Shown: positions 35,856 to 45,524, counted from the first letter of the stretch. The stretch is DNA of 64,000 nucleotides from G963677445 sp963678275 (GCA_963678275.1 OY782765.1:2976001-3040000), one strand, 5' to 3'. The notes: generated by a model not told the origin, from the letters alone. Numbers and translations: made by a program.

Positions 35856-38800
35856 ATGAAAAAGGTTCTATATCTGTTATTTTTATTGTTATTTTCCGCC
35901 GCGTTTATTCAGGCGGGGGTAAAAACCAATTCGGCGCTCTTCATTGAAAATTCCGGGCAATGGCCCGATGAGGTGTTATTTCTGGCAAAATCGAACGGAA
36001 CAGACGCCTGGATAACAAAATCGGGCGCGGTATATGACCATTTCATTTTCGAAAGTGAAAATGGAGATCCCTTTAAAGGTGTTGTTAAAGGTCATGTCGT
36101 CGCGCAGAACTTTATCGGTTCACAGAATTTAACCGGTATTATAACTGATTCACCTAAACAATATTATTATAATTATTTTTCCGGAAGAGATCAATCCAAA
36201 TGGGCGAAAGAAGTAAAAGCATACGAGATGATCACTGTTAAAGGTATCTACGATGGAATTGATATCCAGTATTACTTTGAGGATGGCCTGCTGCGTTATG
36301 ATTATATTATTGAAGCTGGCAGTGATATCGATCAGATAAAATTCCGGCTGGATGGAATGGATGATTATTCCGTTAATGAAAGGGGCGAACTGGAAATAAC
36401 CACTCAGCTTGGCACGGTCACGCATGGTAAATTATACGCCTACCTGGATGACACTGAAGTGGAATGCGGCTTCAAACTGAAAAACGGCAATTTAACAATT
36501 ACCGCCGGGAGCTATGATCATGGCAAAAACCTGACTATCGATCCCCTCGTCTATTCAACTTTTCTCGGCGGTAACGGACAGGATATGTCCTACTGTGTGA
36601 AAGCTGACGACCAGTATAACACCTATCTTGCCGGTTTCACAAGATCTTCAAATTTCCCCACTTCCACCGGCGCTTACCAAACCTCATTCGGCGGAGTAAG
36701 GGACGCCTTCATCTCGAAACTTAGCGCTGAAGGAGACAGCCTTATCTGGTCCACAAATCTTGGCGGAAGCGGCGAAGAAATATGTTATGATTTTGAAATT
36801 GATGATTCCGGTTATCTGTATCTCGCGGGATATACTTCATCATCAGGATTCCCCGTAACATCAGGTGTTGTTGATACCACATACGGAGGGGGTAAAGACG
36901 CTTTTGTTGTTAAATTGAATAATGACGGCACTTCCCTGGTATATTCCACCCTTCTCGGCGATACCCAGGATGATATAGGATACAGTATTATCCTGCATGA
37001 CGATGGAAAAGTAACTGTCGGCGGATTGACAAAATCGACCAGCTTTCCAACCACGGCAGGAGTGTACCAGACATCAATAAATACTTCAATCGGTGACTAT
37101 ACCGGTTTCGTTACAAAGCTGAATTCAACCGCCGCTTCCATCGATCAGTCAACTTTTATGATAGATGGCTGGAGCGATATGGGGCAATTCTATCCCGCGT
37201 TTTATATGGATACCGACGCGAACGGAAACATTTATGCCGGCGGAATATCAAATATTTCCGCTTTTGCTACGACCGCTAACGCCTACCAGACTACAAAAGC
37301 GGCAAGTGATGACGCGGTCATCGTAAAAATCAGTTCAGATATGACAAGCCTTTTATACTCCTCTTTTCTCGGTGGAAATAATGTTGATTACACATACGCC
37401 ATTGATGTGGAGGGTACCGATATAATCGTGGGGGGCCTCACAGTATCAACAAACTTCCCGGTTTCGGCAGATCCATACCAGTCAACTTATGGCGGAAATA
37501 ATCATGACGGATTCGTGACAATCCTCAGCACAACTGATTCATCAATGATATATTCCACTTATTACGGGGGCAATGCCAACGACGCGGTCGAAGAGGTTAT
37601 ATCAGATGGAATGGGCAGGCTTTTTATTACCGGCAGTTCTCATTCATCCAATCTTTATGTTACTGAAGACGCTTACCAGTCTTCTGTGGGCGGGCATGCC
37701 GATCCATATCTCTTCGTCTTTGAACCTGAAACCAATAATGTCATTTATTCTTCCTATTTCGGCGGATGGGGAAATGATTTCGGCTACGGACTTTTTATTG
37801 ACGATCAGTACAACGCCTACCTGACCGGAGGCACCGATTCAAGACAGAACACACCTTATCCCACAACCGCGGGATCTTACCAGACTACCTATGGTGGTGG
37901 TGATTACGATGGATTTTTGACAAAAGTTTCTCTCCCTATTGAACCTGAAGACTGGATATGGAATATTTCTGTAACCGACGAAACAGGAACCGATGGAAGC
38001 GCGACACTCACTTTCGGCAAACATGCCGAAGCGAGCGACGGGATAGACAGCGATCTCGGCGAACAGAGACTTCCTCCGGTTCCCCCCGCAGGCAGTTTCG
38101 ACGCCCGTTTTATTCTTCCCGCCACAGGTTATGGCAGCCTCATTGATCTGAGGAATATGTCTGAAACAGATATTGACTGGACACTGAATTTCCAGGCAGG
38201 ATTGAATGGTTATCCCGTTACACTTGAATGGGATATGGCCGATCTTCCTGCAGGCAGTTTTAAAATGCTCGATTGTTTTGGCGGAAGTATGATTAATGTC
38301 AATATGAAAACAGATTCAACTCTTACCATTACCGATACCCTGATTTCATCTGTTTTAATAAAATATGATATCGAATCAGACACATCATTTATGGTCAACG
38401 CCGGATGGAATATTGTCTCAATGCCTCTTCAGCCTTATGATACCGAGGTTGATACTTTATTCGCGAACGCGGCTACCGCTGCCTATGAATTTGATAACGG
38501 CTACTCCCCCGTCACCGAAATGGAGATGGGCAAAGGATACTGGATAAGATATGACGCCGCCGATATAATCCCCTTTACCGGCGTAACCTATGATGAGAAT
38601 ATTGACCTCGCTGAAGGTTGGAACCTCATAGGTCCCTTCGACAAAAATATTGTGGTCGCTGATATTACCACCAGTCCCGCAGAGAACCTCGCGGGCGATT
38701 TCTTCGGATTCAGCGATGGATATTATATCGCCGATACTCTTATTCCGGGAAAAGGTTACTGGATTCTGGCTGATACCGCCGGTTATATGACGTTAAATTA

Positions 38801-39836
38801 CTCCCCCGCAAAAAGGGGTGTCAAACCTGAAAGGAGAAACAGTCTGCATAATATTTCCATCGTCGCGAAAGATAATCTTTCAGGAAATCTTTTTCTCGAA
38901 CTTGGCGTCGATCCTAATGCGACCGAAGGGATTGACAGAATACTTGGTGAATCCGAAATGCCCCCCCTTCCCCCCGCGGGTGTTTTTGACGCAAGACTCG
39001 TTTTACCAAACAGTTTAACTTCGCCAAAAGATTACCGTAAAGCCGCTGCCGATTTTTCCGGCGCTGTTGAATACCTCCTTAACTGGCAGATGAGCGCCGG
39101 CGCTGATCGGCTGATACTTGATATTACCCTGCCGGATAATTTGGAGTTGACAATATCATATAATAAAAATGGTGAGCGCTGTAATATAAAACTCGGCGCA
39201 GGCAAAAGCAGAGTTGTGCTCAATCCCGGAGAGCAGAGAAATGCAACATTGACTGTATCATACAACACCGAAAGATCAGTTGAGCTGGTTAACTTTGAAG
39301 CTAAATCCTCCCAAAACAGCATCAACCTGGAATGGAAAACTTCAAAAGAAGAGGGTCTCAAAGGATTTGAGATCGGCAGAAGTGAAGACAATGTTAACTT
39401 CGGTGAAATTGGCTATATTGATGGTCATGGAACAGGTTCCGGCTATAATTTCAGTGATGAAAATATCACCGGCAGCAAATATTATTACCGTCTGAAAATG
39501 GTAAACAGTGATGGTTCTTATTCACTTAGTGAAGTTATCGAGGTAAGTTTTATACCTGAAGAATATTCCCTCGCGCAGAACTTCCCCAATCCCTTTAATC
39601 CTTCTACAAAAATTAAATTTGCCCTCCCTGTTGACGCGAAAGTGACGCTCACCCTCTACAACACACTCGGGCAGAAAATCAGCACAATCACCAACAAGAA
39701 TTTCGAGGCAGGTGTACAGACTATAGAATTCACCGGCTCCGAACTCGCCTCAGGAATGTACATCTATCAGCTTACGGCAAAAGGCGCCGATGGCAGCAGC
39801 TTTACCGATACTAAAAAACTTATGCTCCTGAAATAA
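35856..39836 (+). CDS. Giant secreted SBBP beta-propeller protein with C-terminal cassette and sorting tail
   Basis: 1326 residues. The ATG at 35856 has AGGAGG seven bases upstream and opens a signal peptide (K-K-V-L-Y-L-L-F, ending F-I-Q-A). After a domain starting N-S-G-Q-W-P-D (about 25-230), about eight SBBP-type propeller blades run to about 715, each with Y-S-T-F/Y-L/Y-G-G and F-P-T-x-x-x-A-Y-Q-T. The C-terminal half has the L-P-P-V-P-P-A-G-S-F-D-A-R-F segment, two G-W-N/G-K-G-Y-W-I modules, a second L-P-P-L-P-P-A-G-V-F-D-A-R, a Fn3-like domain, and A-Q-N-F-P-N-P-F-N-P-S-T-K-I with a FlgD-like end. Probably a surface adhesion or scaffold protein. Possible control elements lie upstream and a strong terminator downstream. 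Confidence 0.9.
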   Translation: MKKVLYLLFLLLFSAAFIQAGVKTNSALFIENSGQWPDEVLFLAKSNGTDAWITKSGAVYDHFIFESENGDPFKGVVKGHVVAQNFIGSQNLTGIITDSPKQYYYNYFSGRDQSKWAKEVKAYEMITVKGIYDGIDIQYYFEDGLLRYDYIIEAGSDIDQIKFRLDGMDDYSVNERGELEITTQLGTVTHGKLYAYLDDTEVECGFKLKNGNLTITAGSYDHGKNLTIDPLVYSTFLGGNGQDMSYCVKADDQYNTYLAGFTRSSNFPTSTGAYQTSFGGVRDAFISKLSAEGDSLIWSTNLGGSGEEICYDFEIDDSGYLYLAGYTSSSGFPVTSGVVDTTYGGGKDAFVVKLNNDGTSLVYSTLLGDTQDDIGYSIILHDDGKVTVGGLTKSTSFPTTAGVYQTSINTSIGDYTGFVTKLNSTAASIDQSTFMIDGWSDMGQFYPAFYMDTDANGNIYAGGISNISAFATTANAYQTTKAASDDAVIVKISSDMTSLLYSSFLGGNNVDYTYAIDVEGTDIIVGGLTVSTNFPVSADPYQSTYGGNNHDGFVTILSTTDSSMIYSTYYGGNANDAVEEVISDGMGRLFITGSSHSSNLYVTEDAYQSSVGGHADPYLFVFEPETNNVIYSSYFGGWGNDFGYGLFIDDQYNAYLTGGTDSRQNTPYPTTAGSYQTTYGGGDYDGFLTKVSLPIEPEDWIWNISVTDETGTDGSATLTFGKHAEASDGIDSDLGEQRLPPVPPAGSFDARFILPATGYGSLIDLRNMSETDIDWTLNFQAGLNGYPVTLEWDMADLPAGSFKMLDCFGGSMINVNMKTDSTLTITDTLISSVLIKYDIESDTSFMVNAGWNIVSMPLQPYDTEVDTLFANAATAAYEFDNGYSPVTEMEMGKGYWIRYDAADIIPFTGVTYDENIDLAEGWNLIGPFDKNIVVADITTSPAENLAGDFFGFSDGYYIADTLIPGKGYWILADTAGYMTLNYSPAKRGVKPERRNSLHNISIVAKDNLSGNLFLELGVDPNATEGIDRILGESEMPPLPPAGVFDARLVLPNSLTSPKDYRKAAADFSGAVEYLLNWQMSAGADRLILDITLPDNLELTISYNKNGERCNIKLGAGKSRVVLNPGEQRNATLTVSYNTERSVELVNFEAKSSQNSINLEWKTSKEEGLKGFEIGRSEDNVNFGEIGYIDGHGTGSGYNFSDENITGSKYYYRLKMVNSDGSYSLSEVIEVSFIPEEYSLAQNFPNPFNPSTKIKFALPVDAKVTLTLYNTLGQKISTITNKNFEAGVQTIEFTGSELASGMYIYQLTAKGADGSSFTDTKKLMLLK

Positions 39837-39861
39837 AAATATTACTAACCTTACAAAATCC

Positions 39862-39896
39862 AAACCTCCGGGGTTTTAAAAACCCCGGAGGTTTTT
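39862..39896 (+). terminator. Rho-independent terminator of the SBBP protein gene
   Basis: AAACCTCCGGGGTTTT and AAAACCCCGGAGGTTTTT form a 16-bp stem with a two-base spacer, followed by a T run, 25 bases after the stop. Confidence 0.92.
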
Positions 39897-39914
39897 ATAA
39901 TTATGATTGTTAAA

Positions 39915-40260
39915 ACATAACCTGGCAAATCCAGAACCAAACTAATTCTGTCTGCCTGTTCGCCGCGGAGAGGCTGACAGAATTCCCCGGTTGAATAAGG
40001 TTAATAAGGTTTAGTTTGGTCGGGTGGTTTCCTATACTACTAAGGTTAAAAATCAAATAATAAGGTTTTTTTGAGTTTTTTCGTGGGATTTGGTGTTTTG
40101 GTGATTTTGTGGTTTTTCTTCCACCTCAATCAACGAAATCCGCGTAATTAAAAAATCTGCGGCTCTCTTGACCTTATTAATTGTTCATTATTAATTATTC
40201 ATTGTTAATTGAAATTTCTTGCCTTTTTGCGTAGAATTTGACTTCTTATGGAATAATCTG
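39915..40260 (+). repeat. Composite unit: box-I, box-E, box-A
   Basis: CCTGGCAAATCCAGAACC (box-I) leads into box-E (from about 39985, GTTGAATAAGGTTAATAAGG) and ends in box-A (about 40208-40256, GCCTTTTTGCGTAGAATTTG, CTTCTTATGGAATAAT). A new box-I (CTGGCTCAGCCAAAACC) starts directly after box-A. From 40275 to 40469 nothing is recognised. Confidence 0.7.
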
Positions 40261-40469
40261 GCTCAGCCAAAACCAAAATAAATCCTGAAAAAAAGAAAAC
40301 AAACTATGTAAGAGGGAAAACTCCCCTTAAGAAGATATCTATTCGCAAACCTCTCCTTCAAACACTAATTTTATTCATCAATTATATTTTTTTATTGCCT
40401 CTTTTTTTATTCCCCACTAAATTTCGAGTCCGATTTGTTTTTTGCTTTAAATGAATTCAGTAGGTAAAG

Positions 40470-40877
40470 ATGAAAGTTGAAGAAGAATACCAGGATGTGC
40501 TTCAAAATATTGAGGCATTGGTGGTGCAGCATTATAATGAATATCCCGAAACAACAGACTATTCGGTTGAAAGAGTATACGAAACTCTGAAGGTAAATTA
40601 TACCGCCGAGTTGAGGGGCCGGGAGCCGAGAGAAATTCCCCTCTCTCCCGAAGAGAAAGAACTTTTCACAATGTTGGAACAGATTTGTGAATTCCGACTT
40701 GGTCGCGCGGCGTTCGAAACAGAAGAAGAGTTCGATGAAAAAGATATTCGTATTTCAGCGATTACCGTGGAAGAAATGCTGCTGGTCATTAAAAAACTTT
40801 TAAGTTCGGTAAAATTCTGGACCAAACGAAACGGCCGCCAGGGATATCTTAATTATATCATTCAGTTTATCATTTAA
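40470..40877 (+). CDS. Conserved-looking small hypothetical protein
   Basis: 135 residues, acidic in the first two thirds, helical by pattern and without signal or membrane helix. It ends in K-F-W-T-K-R-N-G-R-Q-G-Y-L-N-Y-I. AGTAGGTAAAG precedes the ATG, a plausible ribosome site. The balanced codon use and even length of the helices suggest a real gene. No family is recognised. It is convergent with the DUF4424/XRE operon remnant. Confidence 0.6.
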   Translation: MKVEEEYQDVLQNIEALVVQHYNEYPETTDYSVERVYETLKVNYTAELRGREPREIPLSPEEKELFTMLEQICEFRLGRAAFETEEEFDEKDIRISAITVEEMLLVIKKLLSSVKFWTKRNGRQGYLNYIIQFII

Positions 40878-40997
40878 GTTTTGATCAAATACCGTCAGTC
40901 AAAGAAAAACTGCCGGCGCTATAATATAACTCCTCGATCCTCGCGTTACCTTTTTTTTGCGTGGAATTTATGGAATTCACCACTCAAAATAATCAAA

Positions 40998-41052
40998 CCT
41001 CCTCCTGTTTTATGGACGCGGCATCAGCTCCGCTTCAGTAAAAGGAGGTTAA
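40998..41052 (-). terminator. Possible terminator of the minus-strand DUF4424/XRE transcript
   Basis: AACCTCC and GGAGGAGGTT enclose an inner GCGG/CCGC hairpin on the minus strand, followed by TTTGATTATTTTG. The T run is interrupted, so the call is weak. Confidence 0.35.
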
Positions 41053-41356
41053 ACTTTATACGCGGGATCGCAATAACTTCTTATATATTGGGCGGCTCTT
41101 AACTGCGCTTCCCCGTTATCCCTGCCATTTTCATCCGTTTCAAGCACATTGGTGAAAATAGCATATACCTGCTCCGGAACACCCGGCCTCTCAAATATTT
41201 CGGAATAATCTATATCACCGGGAATGTCAATCCGTAAAGCACGGTCTACAAGATAATAGGTAAAAAAGCGTATATGCGCCCGCTGATGTGTTGATATTTT
41301 TAGTATCCATCCATCTCACGCTCGATCCTGGTTTTCAGATTTTGTTTATTGAACAT
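41049..41356 (-). pseudogene. Frameshifted small gene
   Basis: Two minus-strand frames join to make one plausible protein of about 100 residues. The first starts at the ATG at 41356 (M-F-N-K-Q-N-L-K-T-R-I-E-R-E-M-D-G) and stops at about 41303. The second, with no start codon of its own and an in-frame TGA just upstream, runs W-I-L-K-I-S-T-H-Q-R-A-H-I-R-F-F through D-I-P-G-D-I-D-Y-S-E-I-F to A-A-Q-Y-I-R-S-Y-C-D-P-A-Y-K-V. Coding-like composition continues across the break, which points to a one-base frameshift near 41305-41316 (or an assembly error). It is third in line after DUF4424 and the XRE gene. Confidence 0.6.
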
Positions 41357-41398
41357 GAACTATGAAAAATTTCTTTGTAGAAATTGATAAGCAATATT

Positions 41399-41698
41399 TC
41401 AGTTAATTGTCAGTCCAACTCTTTTACCTAATCCTTCTTCAACTATTTTATAAAAAGTTGAAAGTTGGATATCAACTTTTCCATTTTCAAGCCTGGAAAT
41501 GTAACTTTTTTTTGTGCCTGTTCTCCTTGCCAATTCATCCTGAGTAAGGTTTACTGATTTCCGGGCTTCTCTTAACATTTCTCCAACCAGAAAAGATTTT
41601 GCCCTGAGTTCAAATTCATCTCTCTCCTTCGATCCTTTTCTGCCATATTTTATATCCAGAAGTTCATTAAAGGTTTTCGCTTCTTTTATATTCTTCAT
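41399..41698 (-). CDS. XRE-family antitoxin-like regulator (HigA type)
   Basis: 99 residues. The last 65 form a Cro/C1 helix-turn-helix: L-T-Q-D-E-L-A-R-R-T-G-T then S-Y-I-S-R-L-E-N-G-K. The N-terminal K-T-F-N-E-L-L-D-x-K-Y-G-R-K-G is typical of HigA-like antitoxins. No HigB-type toxin precedes it; instead its ATG shares one base with the stop of the DUF4424 gene (TAATG), so it is translationally coupled to that gene. It may be an orphan antitoxin or a regulator recruited to control that operon. Confidence 0.82.
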   Translation of the reverse strand: MKNIKEAKTFNELLDIKYGRKGSKERDEFELRAKSFLVGEMLREARKSVNLTQDELARRTGTKKSYISRLENGKVDIQLSTFYKIVEEGLGKRVGLTIN

Positions 41699-42666
41699 TA
41701 GCGAACTCTCTCCTTCTCAAAGAAAAAAACAGTCAAATCCTCTTCAGGAATGAAATCTTTTTTATGAAGTTTCAGATCACCATTAAATAATTTTAATTCG
41801 CCTGTTAAATTCGCGACATTTAAATCGCCTGTGCTTTTTATAATGAGGTAAAAGTCCTTTATGGGGCCTTTCCAGGTTTTGGCTGTTTTAAGGATATAAT
41901 CAAGGTAATAATATTTTTTGCCCTCAATTGTGAAATCCGCGCCGGTATTATCTTTCTGAAAATTCTTCACATAAAACGAACGAAAGTTTTCAACATAACT
42001 TTTAATTCTGTCCCTGCCAGGATCATGTTCATAATAACCATTTATCTCTCCGAGACTTGGTCTGTAAGAATGTGAAATCCTGATAGTATCATTTGCCGGG
42101 AAAGTCTGTTCCCAATAATATTTAATTTCCGTTTTGTAATAAATGGAATAGGGGTCCATATGGGGATCACAACAGGCAAAACCAAGTTCCATTAGTTTTT
42201 TATATTCAATACTAACTGTATCCGGACTATCATCTTTTGTTTCCTCGATATCCCTGCAATCAACCGGGATTCCATTTTGCAGCAAAAGAGAGGTAATATC
42301 CTTTCCTACTTCCAGTTTCCCGTTGTCATAATAAATAATCGCCTTAGCCTCTTTTTTAAGTTGTATTTCCCTGCCATTGACTGAAGTTTTAAAATTATCA
42401 GGATATTTCATATTCTGAAATGGATCACATATAATATCGGGCATCGGGAAAGCAACGATAATTGTTTGCGCTTCCGGTGAATGATTCCGGAACAAATATT
42501 CAACCCTGACCTCCCCGGTTGAAACGGTCAGAATCTCCCTTTCCATCGAAATGTCATCCGATTTGGAAAATATCAGCCCTCCGGCAGATATCGCCGCGAC
42601 GCCATCATTGCCAAATGTAACATAAGATATAAATACCAGCAGCAAAATTTTAATAATTATTTTCAT
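41698..42666 (-). CDS. DUF4424-like exported protein
   Basis: 322 residues. A signal peptide (1-19, ending Y-V-T-F-G) is followed by N-D-G-V-A-A-I-S-A-G-G-L-I-F and S-M-E-R-E-I-L, the opening typical of DUF4424 proteins; V-A-F-P-M-P-D is also present. The pattern is beta-rich, with K-E-x-x-I-x-Y-Y and a C-terminal domain that looks complete. Family members are secreted with no known activity. It is coupled to an XRE regulator by a one-base overlap, an unusual pairing. Confidence 0.72.
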   Translation of the reverse strand: MKIIIKILLLVFISYVTFGNDGVAAISAGGLIFSKSDDISMEREILTVSTGEVRVEYLFRNHSPEAQTIIVAFPMPDIICDPFQNMKYPDNFKTSVNGREIQLKKEAKAIIYYDNGKLEVGKDITSLLLQNGIPVDCRDIEETKDDSPDTVSIEYKKLMELGFACCDPHMDPYSIYYKTEIKYYWEQTFPANDTIRISHSYRPSLGEINGYYEHDPGRDRIKSYVENFRSFYVKNFQKDNTGADFTIEGKKYYYLDYILKTAKTWKGPIKDFYLIIKSTGDLNVANLTGELKLFNGDLKLHKKDFIPEEDLTVFFFEKERVR

Positions 42667-42788
42667 ATTTAATCCTTAATAAATTCCTTATACGGAGTTT
42701 TATAATCCGGGCATCATTTAATAAAAAATAACATTTGCCGCCCCGGTGAAAAAAATATTGCGCCTGAGCTGATTTCAATTAAAAACCA

Positions 42789-43463
42789 TTATTTAAACTT
42801 ATTATTCAGATAAGTCAGTGGAATGGTTATGTTAAAATAATAATCATACTCATTCCCCTCATCATCTACCACCGTCTGGACATCAAATGAATATTTATCA
42901 AAGTACTCGAGGCTCTGTTCCTTCGCCGCCAGGTTAAAATATCTTAGAAATCTGTATTCCTCACTTGTAGATGTCACAACAAATGCAGTCTGATAACTTA
43001 CTCCGTCACCCGACAATTTAATAGATTCTATCAAACCCCTTTCGCACGCATAGTGATAGTTCGATCTGACAGAATCCCCCAGCATTCTGTAAGCATAACC
43101 AAGATAGAGATGTATATTGGAATTTGTGTAATCGTACTCCAGTGCTTTTACAGCCGAGTCGACAGCATTTTGGTAGTTCTCTTTATTCAGTTCCGATACT
43201 ATCGCTTTAGCCCGGTCGCTCTCATCAATTGAATATGGAGAATAAAGAGCGGTTTTTGTGTAACTCATGCGCAGAGTGAAAAAATCTTCCGCGAGTCCCT
43301 TTACCAGGGAATCCTTATTGAGGAAATAGTCCTTTTCAGTCAACATATCCTGGTAATCAATCAGGAAAAAGTTATTCCGGTCAGCTTTTGAATCCGTTAC
43401 TGTAGAATCCTGGGCAACAATTGTCATAGCTGAAAAACTCAACAAAAAAAATAAAGTTTTCAC
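42789..43463 (-). CDS. Secreted TPR-like protein
   Basis: About 224 residues from the GTG at 43463, which has AAGGAGG four bases upstream and opens a signal peptide (K-T-L-F-F-L-L-S-F, ending I-V-A-Q). The longer frame back to 43547 lacks a ribosome site. A TPR-like hairpin is seen near 95-140 (A-V-K-A-L-E-Y-D-Y-T-N-S-N-I-H-L-Y-L-G-Y-A-Y). The N-terminal part is helical and the C-terminal part beta-rich. The function is unknown; it is probably periplasmic or outer-membrane associated. Confidence 0.7.
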   Translation of the reverse strand: MKTLFFLLSFSAMTIVAQDSTVTDSKADRNNFFLIDYQDMLTEKDYFLNKDSLVKGLAEDFFTLRMSYTKTALYSPYSIDESDRAKAIVSELNKENYQNAVDSAVKALEYDYTNSNIHLYLGYAYRMLGDSVRSNYHYACERGLIESIKLSGDGVSYQTAFVVTSTSEEYRFLRYFNLAAKEQSLEYFDKYSFDVQTVVDDEGNEYDYYFNITIPLTYLNNKFK

Positions 43464-43614
43464 TGAACCTCCTTGACAGAAATAAAATACAAAAAGTATT
43501 AATACGCTTTTTTTATTTAATACGGAATTATTTTTAAACATTTCCATAAATTAAAGAACAGATCATTCAACAAAACGAATACAAGTCTTGTAAGTTAACA
43601 TCCAAAATCCGGAC

Positions 43615-44589
43615 TTATCTTTTTCTCCCGAGTATTCTCAGAATTCTTAAGAATAAGTTTATAATATCCATATATATCGCCGCGGCGCAGTCAACCGCAT
43701 TATCATACGTTTTTGGTATTCTGTTGGCTCTGGCCCAATCATAGCCGATATATCCGCAAAAAATAATCACCACAATCCAGTCTATAACACCATGATGTAT
43801 TCCCATGACAAATATTTCAAATAACTCCACGACAATTACTACACCAAGAGAAATTGTCAGGGCATCTGAAATTTTCCTGAAAAAATCAGGATACAAACTT
43901 CCCCAAATCATCATAATAAGTGTAACAATTCCGGTAATTCTTACTGCATCAAGAACCAATTCAGGATTATATCTGCTCACAACGAGGTTGATTACAAATC
44001 CAAAAGGAACACATACAAAATTATATCCGATAAAACTGATAAATGGATTTTTTGATTTATTAAAAATAAAAACACCTAAAAAGCATGATCCGAAGTATCC
44101 AAAAACAAAAACTGAAAAATCAATACTTTCCACTTGTGAGGTCGGTATATATTTAACCATTAACCAATTTACCAGAAATCCCCAAAACAGTACAAGTCCC
44201 ATGGTAAAATTATATAAAAAATCAGATATTGTTTTTCCTTCAACAGCCTTTCTTGGAAATACTTCATTCGTGAAAAAATCTGTGTCCACTTTCTCCATTA
44301 CCGGTTTTTCTGCAAATTCTTTCTTTTGAATGATGGTCTGTTTTATGATCGCTTTTCGAATTGGAGCTTCTTTTTCATCTACCGATAAGTTCTCGGCTTC
44401 AAGTTTTTTTATAGAATAATCATCATAATAAGGGATTGATTCCAGGTCTTCATCCGTTCGTTCCGATAGTCTGGCCATTACATATTTATAATGACTGCCA
44501 AAATCTTCCCTGTTTATTCGCCGGCTCATCCGGAAAAGTTCGATATCTGAAAGTTTATCTACATGATCTTTATATGATTGACCTATCAT
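43615..44589 (-). CDS. Bax-inhibitor-1-like membrane protein with long N-terminal extension
   Basis: 324 residues. A soluble, charged N-terminal part (about 1-120) precedes six or seven hydrophobic helices (about 125-300). The C-terminal sequence C-A-A-A-I-Y-M-D-I-I-N-L-F-L-R-I-L-R-I-L-G strongly resembles the ending of Bax-inhibitor-1/YccA proteins, where an acidic residue in the last helix takes part in a pH-dependent cation path (Asp in Y-M-D-I). The N-terminal extension has no recognised domain. It is monocistronic, with repeat DNA upstream. Confidence 0.68.
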   Translation of the reverse strand: MIGQSYKDHVDKLSDIELFRMSRRINREDFGSHYKYVMARLSERTDEDLESIPYYDDYSIKKLEAENLSVDEKEAPIRKAIIKQTIIQKKEFAEKPVMEKVDTDFFTNEVFPRKAVEGKTISDFLYNFTMGLVLFWGFLVNWLMVKYIPTSQVESIDFSVFVFGYFGSCFLGVFIFNKSKNPFISFIGYNFVCVPFGFVINLVVSRYNPELVLDAVRITGIVTLIMMIWGSLYPDFFRKISDALTISLGVVIVVELFEIFVMGIHHGVIDWIVVIIFCGYIGYDWARANRIPKTYDNAVDCAAAIYMDIINLFLRILRILGRKR

Positions 44590-44772
44590 CTTACCCTCTT
44601 ACAACAAATCATTAATAATGCAGGAATTAATGCCACAAAAAATATAATTGGTTAATTACAATTTTATATTTTCTTTCCTTCTTAATTAACTGTAAAATGA
44701 AAAATAGATAAATAGTGTAAAATTTTCAAGTAGTAAAATGATCTACGGTTCTCATAATCCCAGATTAAAATA

Positions 44773-45524
44773 TAGTATCTTACCAATACACTAACGCCAA
44801 CATGTTGAGGATAATCCAGGGAGCAAAATTTGTCAAAAAGCCCGATAATAACATGTTGCCGATATTAAGGCTGCGATTCTAAATCAATAAGCTAATGGAG
44901 TCAGAAAAAGAAAAGTTATCGATCAGCTCAAGGATAGCCTCCCCCGTCTTCAAAGAAAAACCATGCCACAGGCAGGCGCAGCGCTTTGAATCCACCCCTC
45001 CGAAGGTAATGGCACTAAGATTGTGCAAGAATGAGGATTATTTAGTTTTTTTCTGGTATTCAGACCCCACCCTAAATCCCTCCCCTTAGTAAGGGGAGGG
45101 ACTTTTAAAGCCCCTCTCCTTGATAAGGAGAGGGGTTGGGGTGAGGTTGTAAAGAATTTAATAACAATAGGTTAGCCAATTATTGTTATCATTTTACTTA
45201 ATTAATATTGAAAATACATTCCATGAGAAATATTGATATTAGGGAATAACTATATTCGCGCAATATTCATTTCGTTTCACTATGTTAGTGCCATTACCGC
45301 CGAAGGGGGTGGCAATGAAGCGCCTTTCTTCATTGACGGGGAAGGACACACCTCGAGTGAATACGAAACTTATACCTGGTAATAAAACTTTCTACTTGCT
45401 GATAAATTTCTTACAAATTTTCGTAGAATTTAATTTCTTATTGAATATATTACCCCCCGTTTTGCCAGGGAACTTTTCCCCTTTTGGGGTGTTTTCGTCA
45501 GGCTTTGCCTGGGGAAAATATAGT
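44773..45524 (-). repeat. Inverted, expanded box-B/box-P cassette
   Basis: Reverse-complement counterpart of 2066-2560 and 46660-47106. Box-B is at 44773-44863 with both AACATGTT palindromes. The centre (about 45005-45290) is longer than in the others and contains the stems CCCCTCTCCTT / AAGGAGAGGGG and TCCCCTTA / TAAGGGGA; this same centre occurs at 9640-10030. It ends with TTTGCCAGGGAACTTTTCCC and GCTTTGCCTGGGGAAAAT. Confidence 0.72.

Noticed and set aside
41399..42666. DUF4424/XRE pair as a HigBA toxin-antitoxin system
   Set aside because: The partner has a signal peptide and the DUF4424 pattern, not a RelE/HigB fold.
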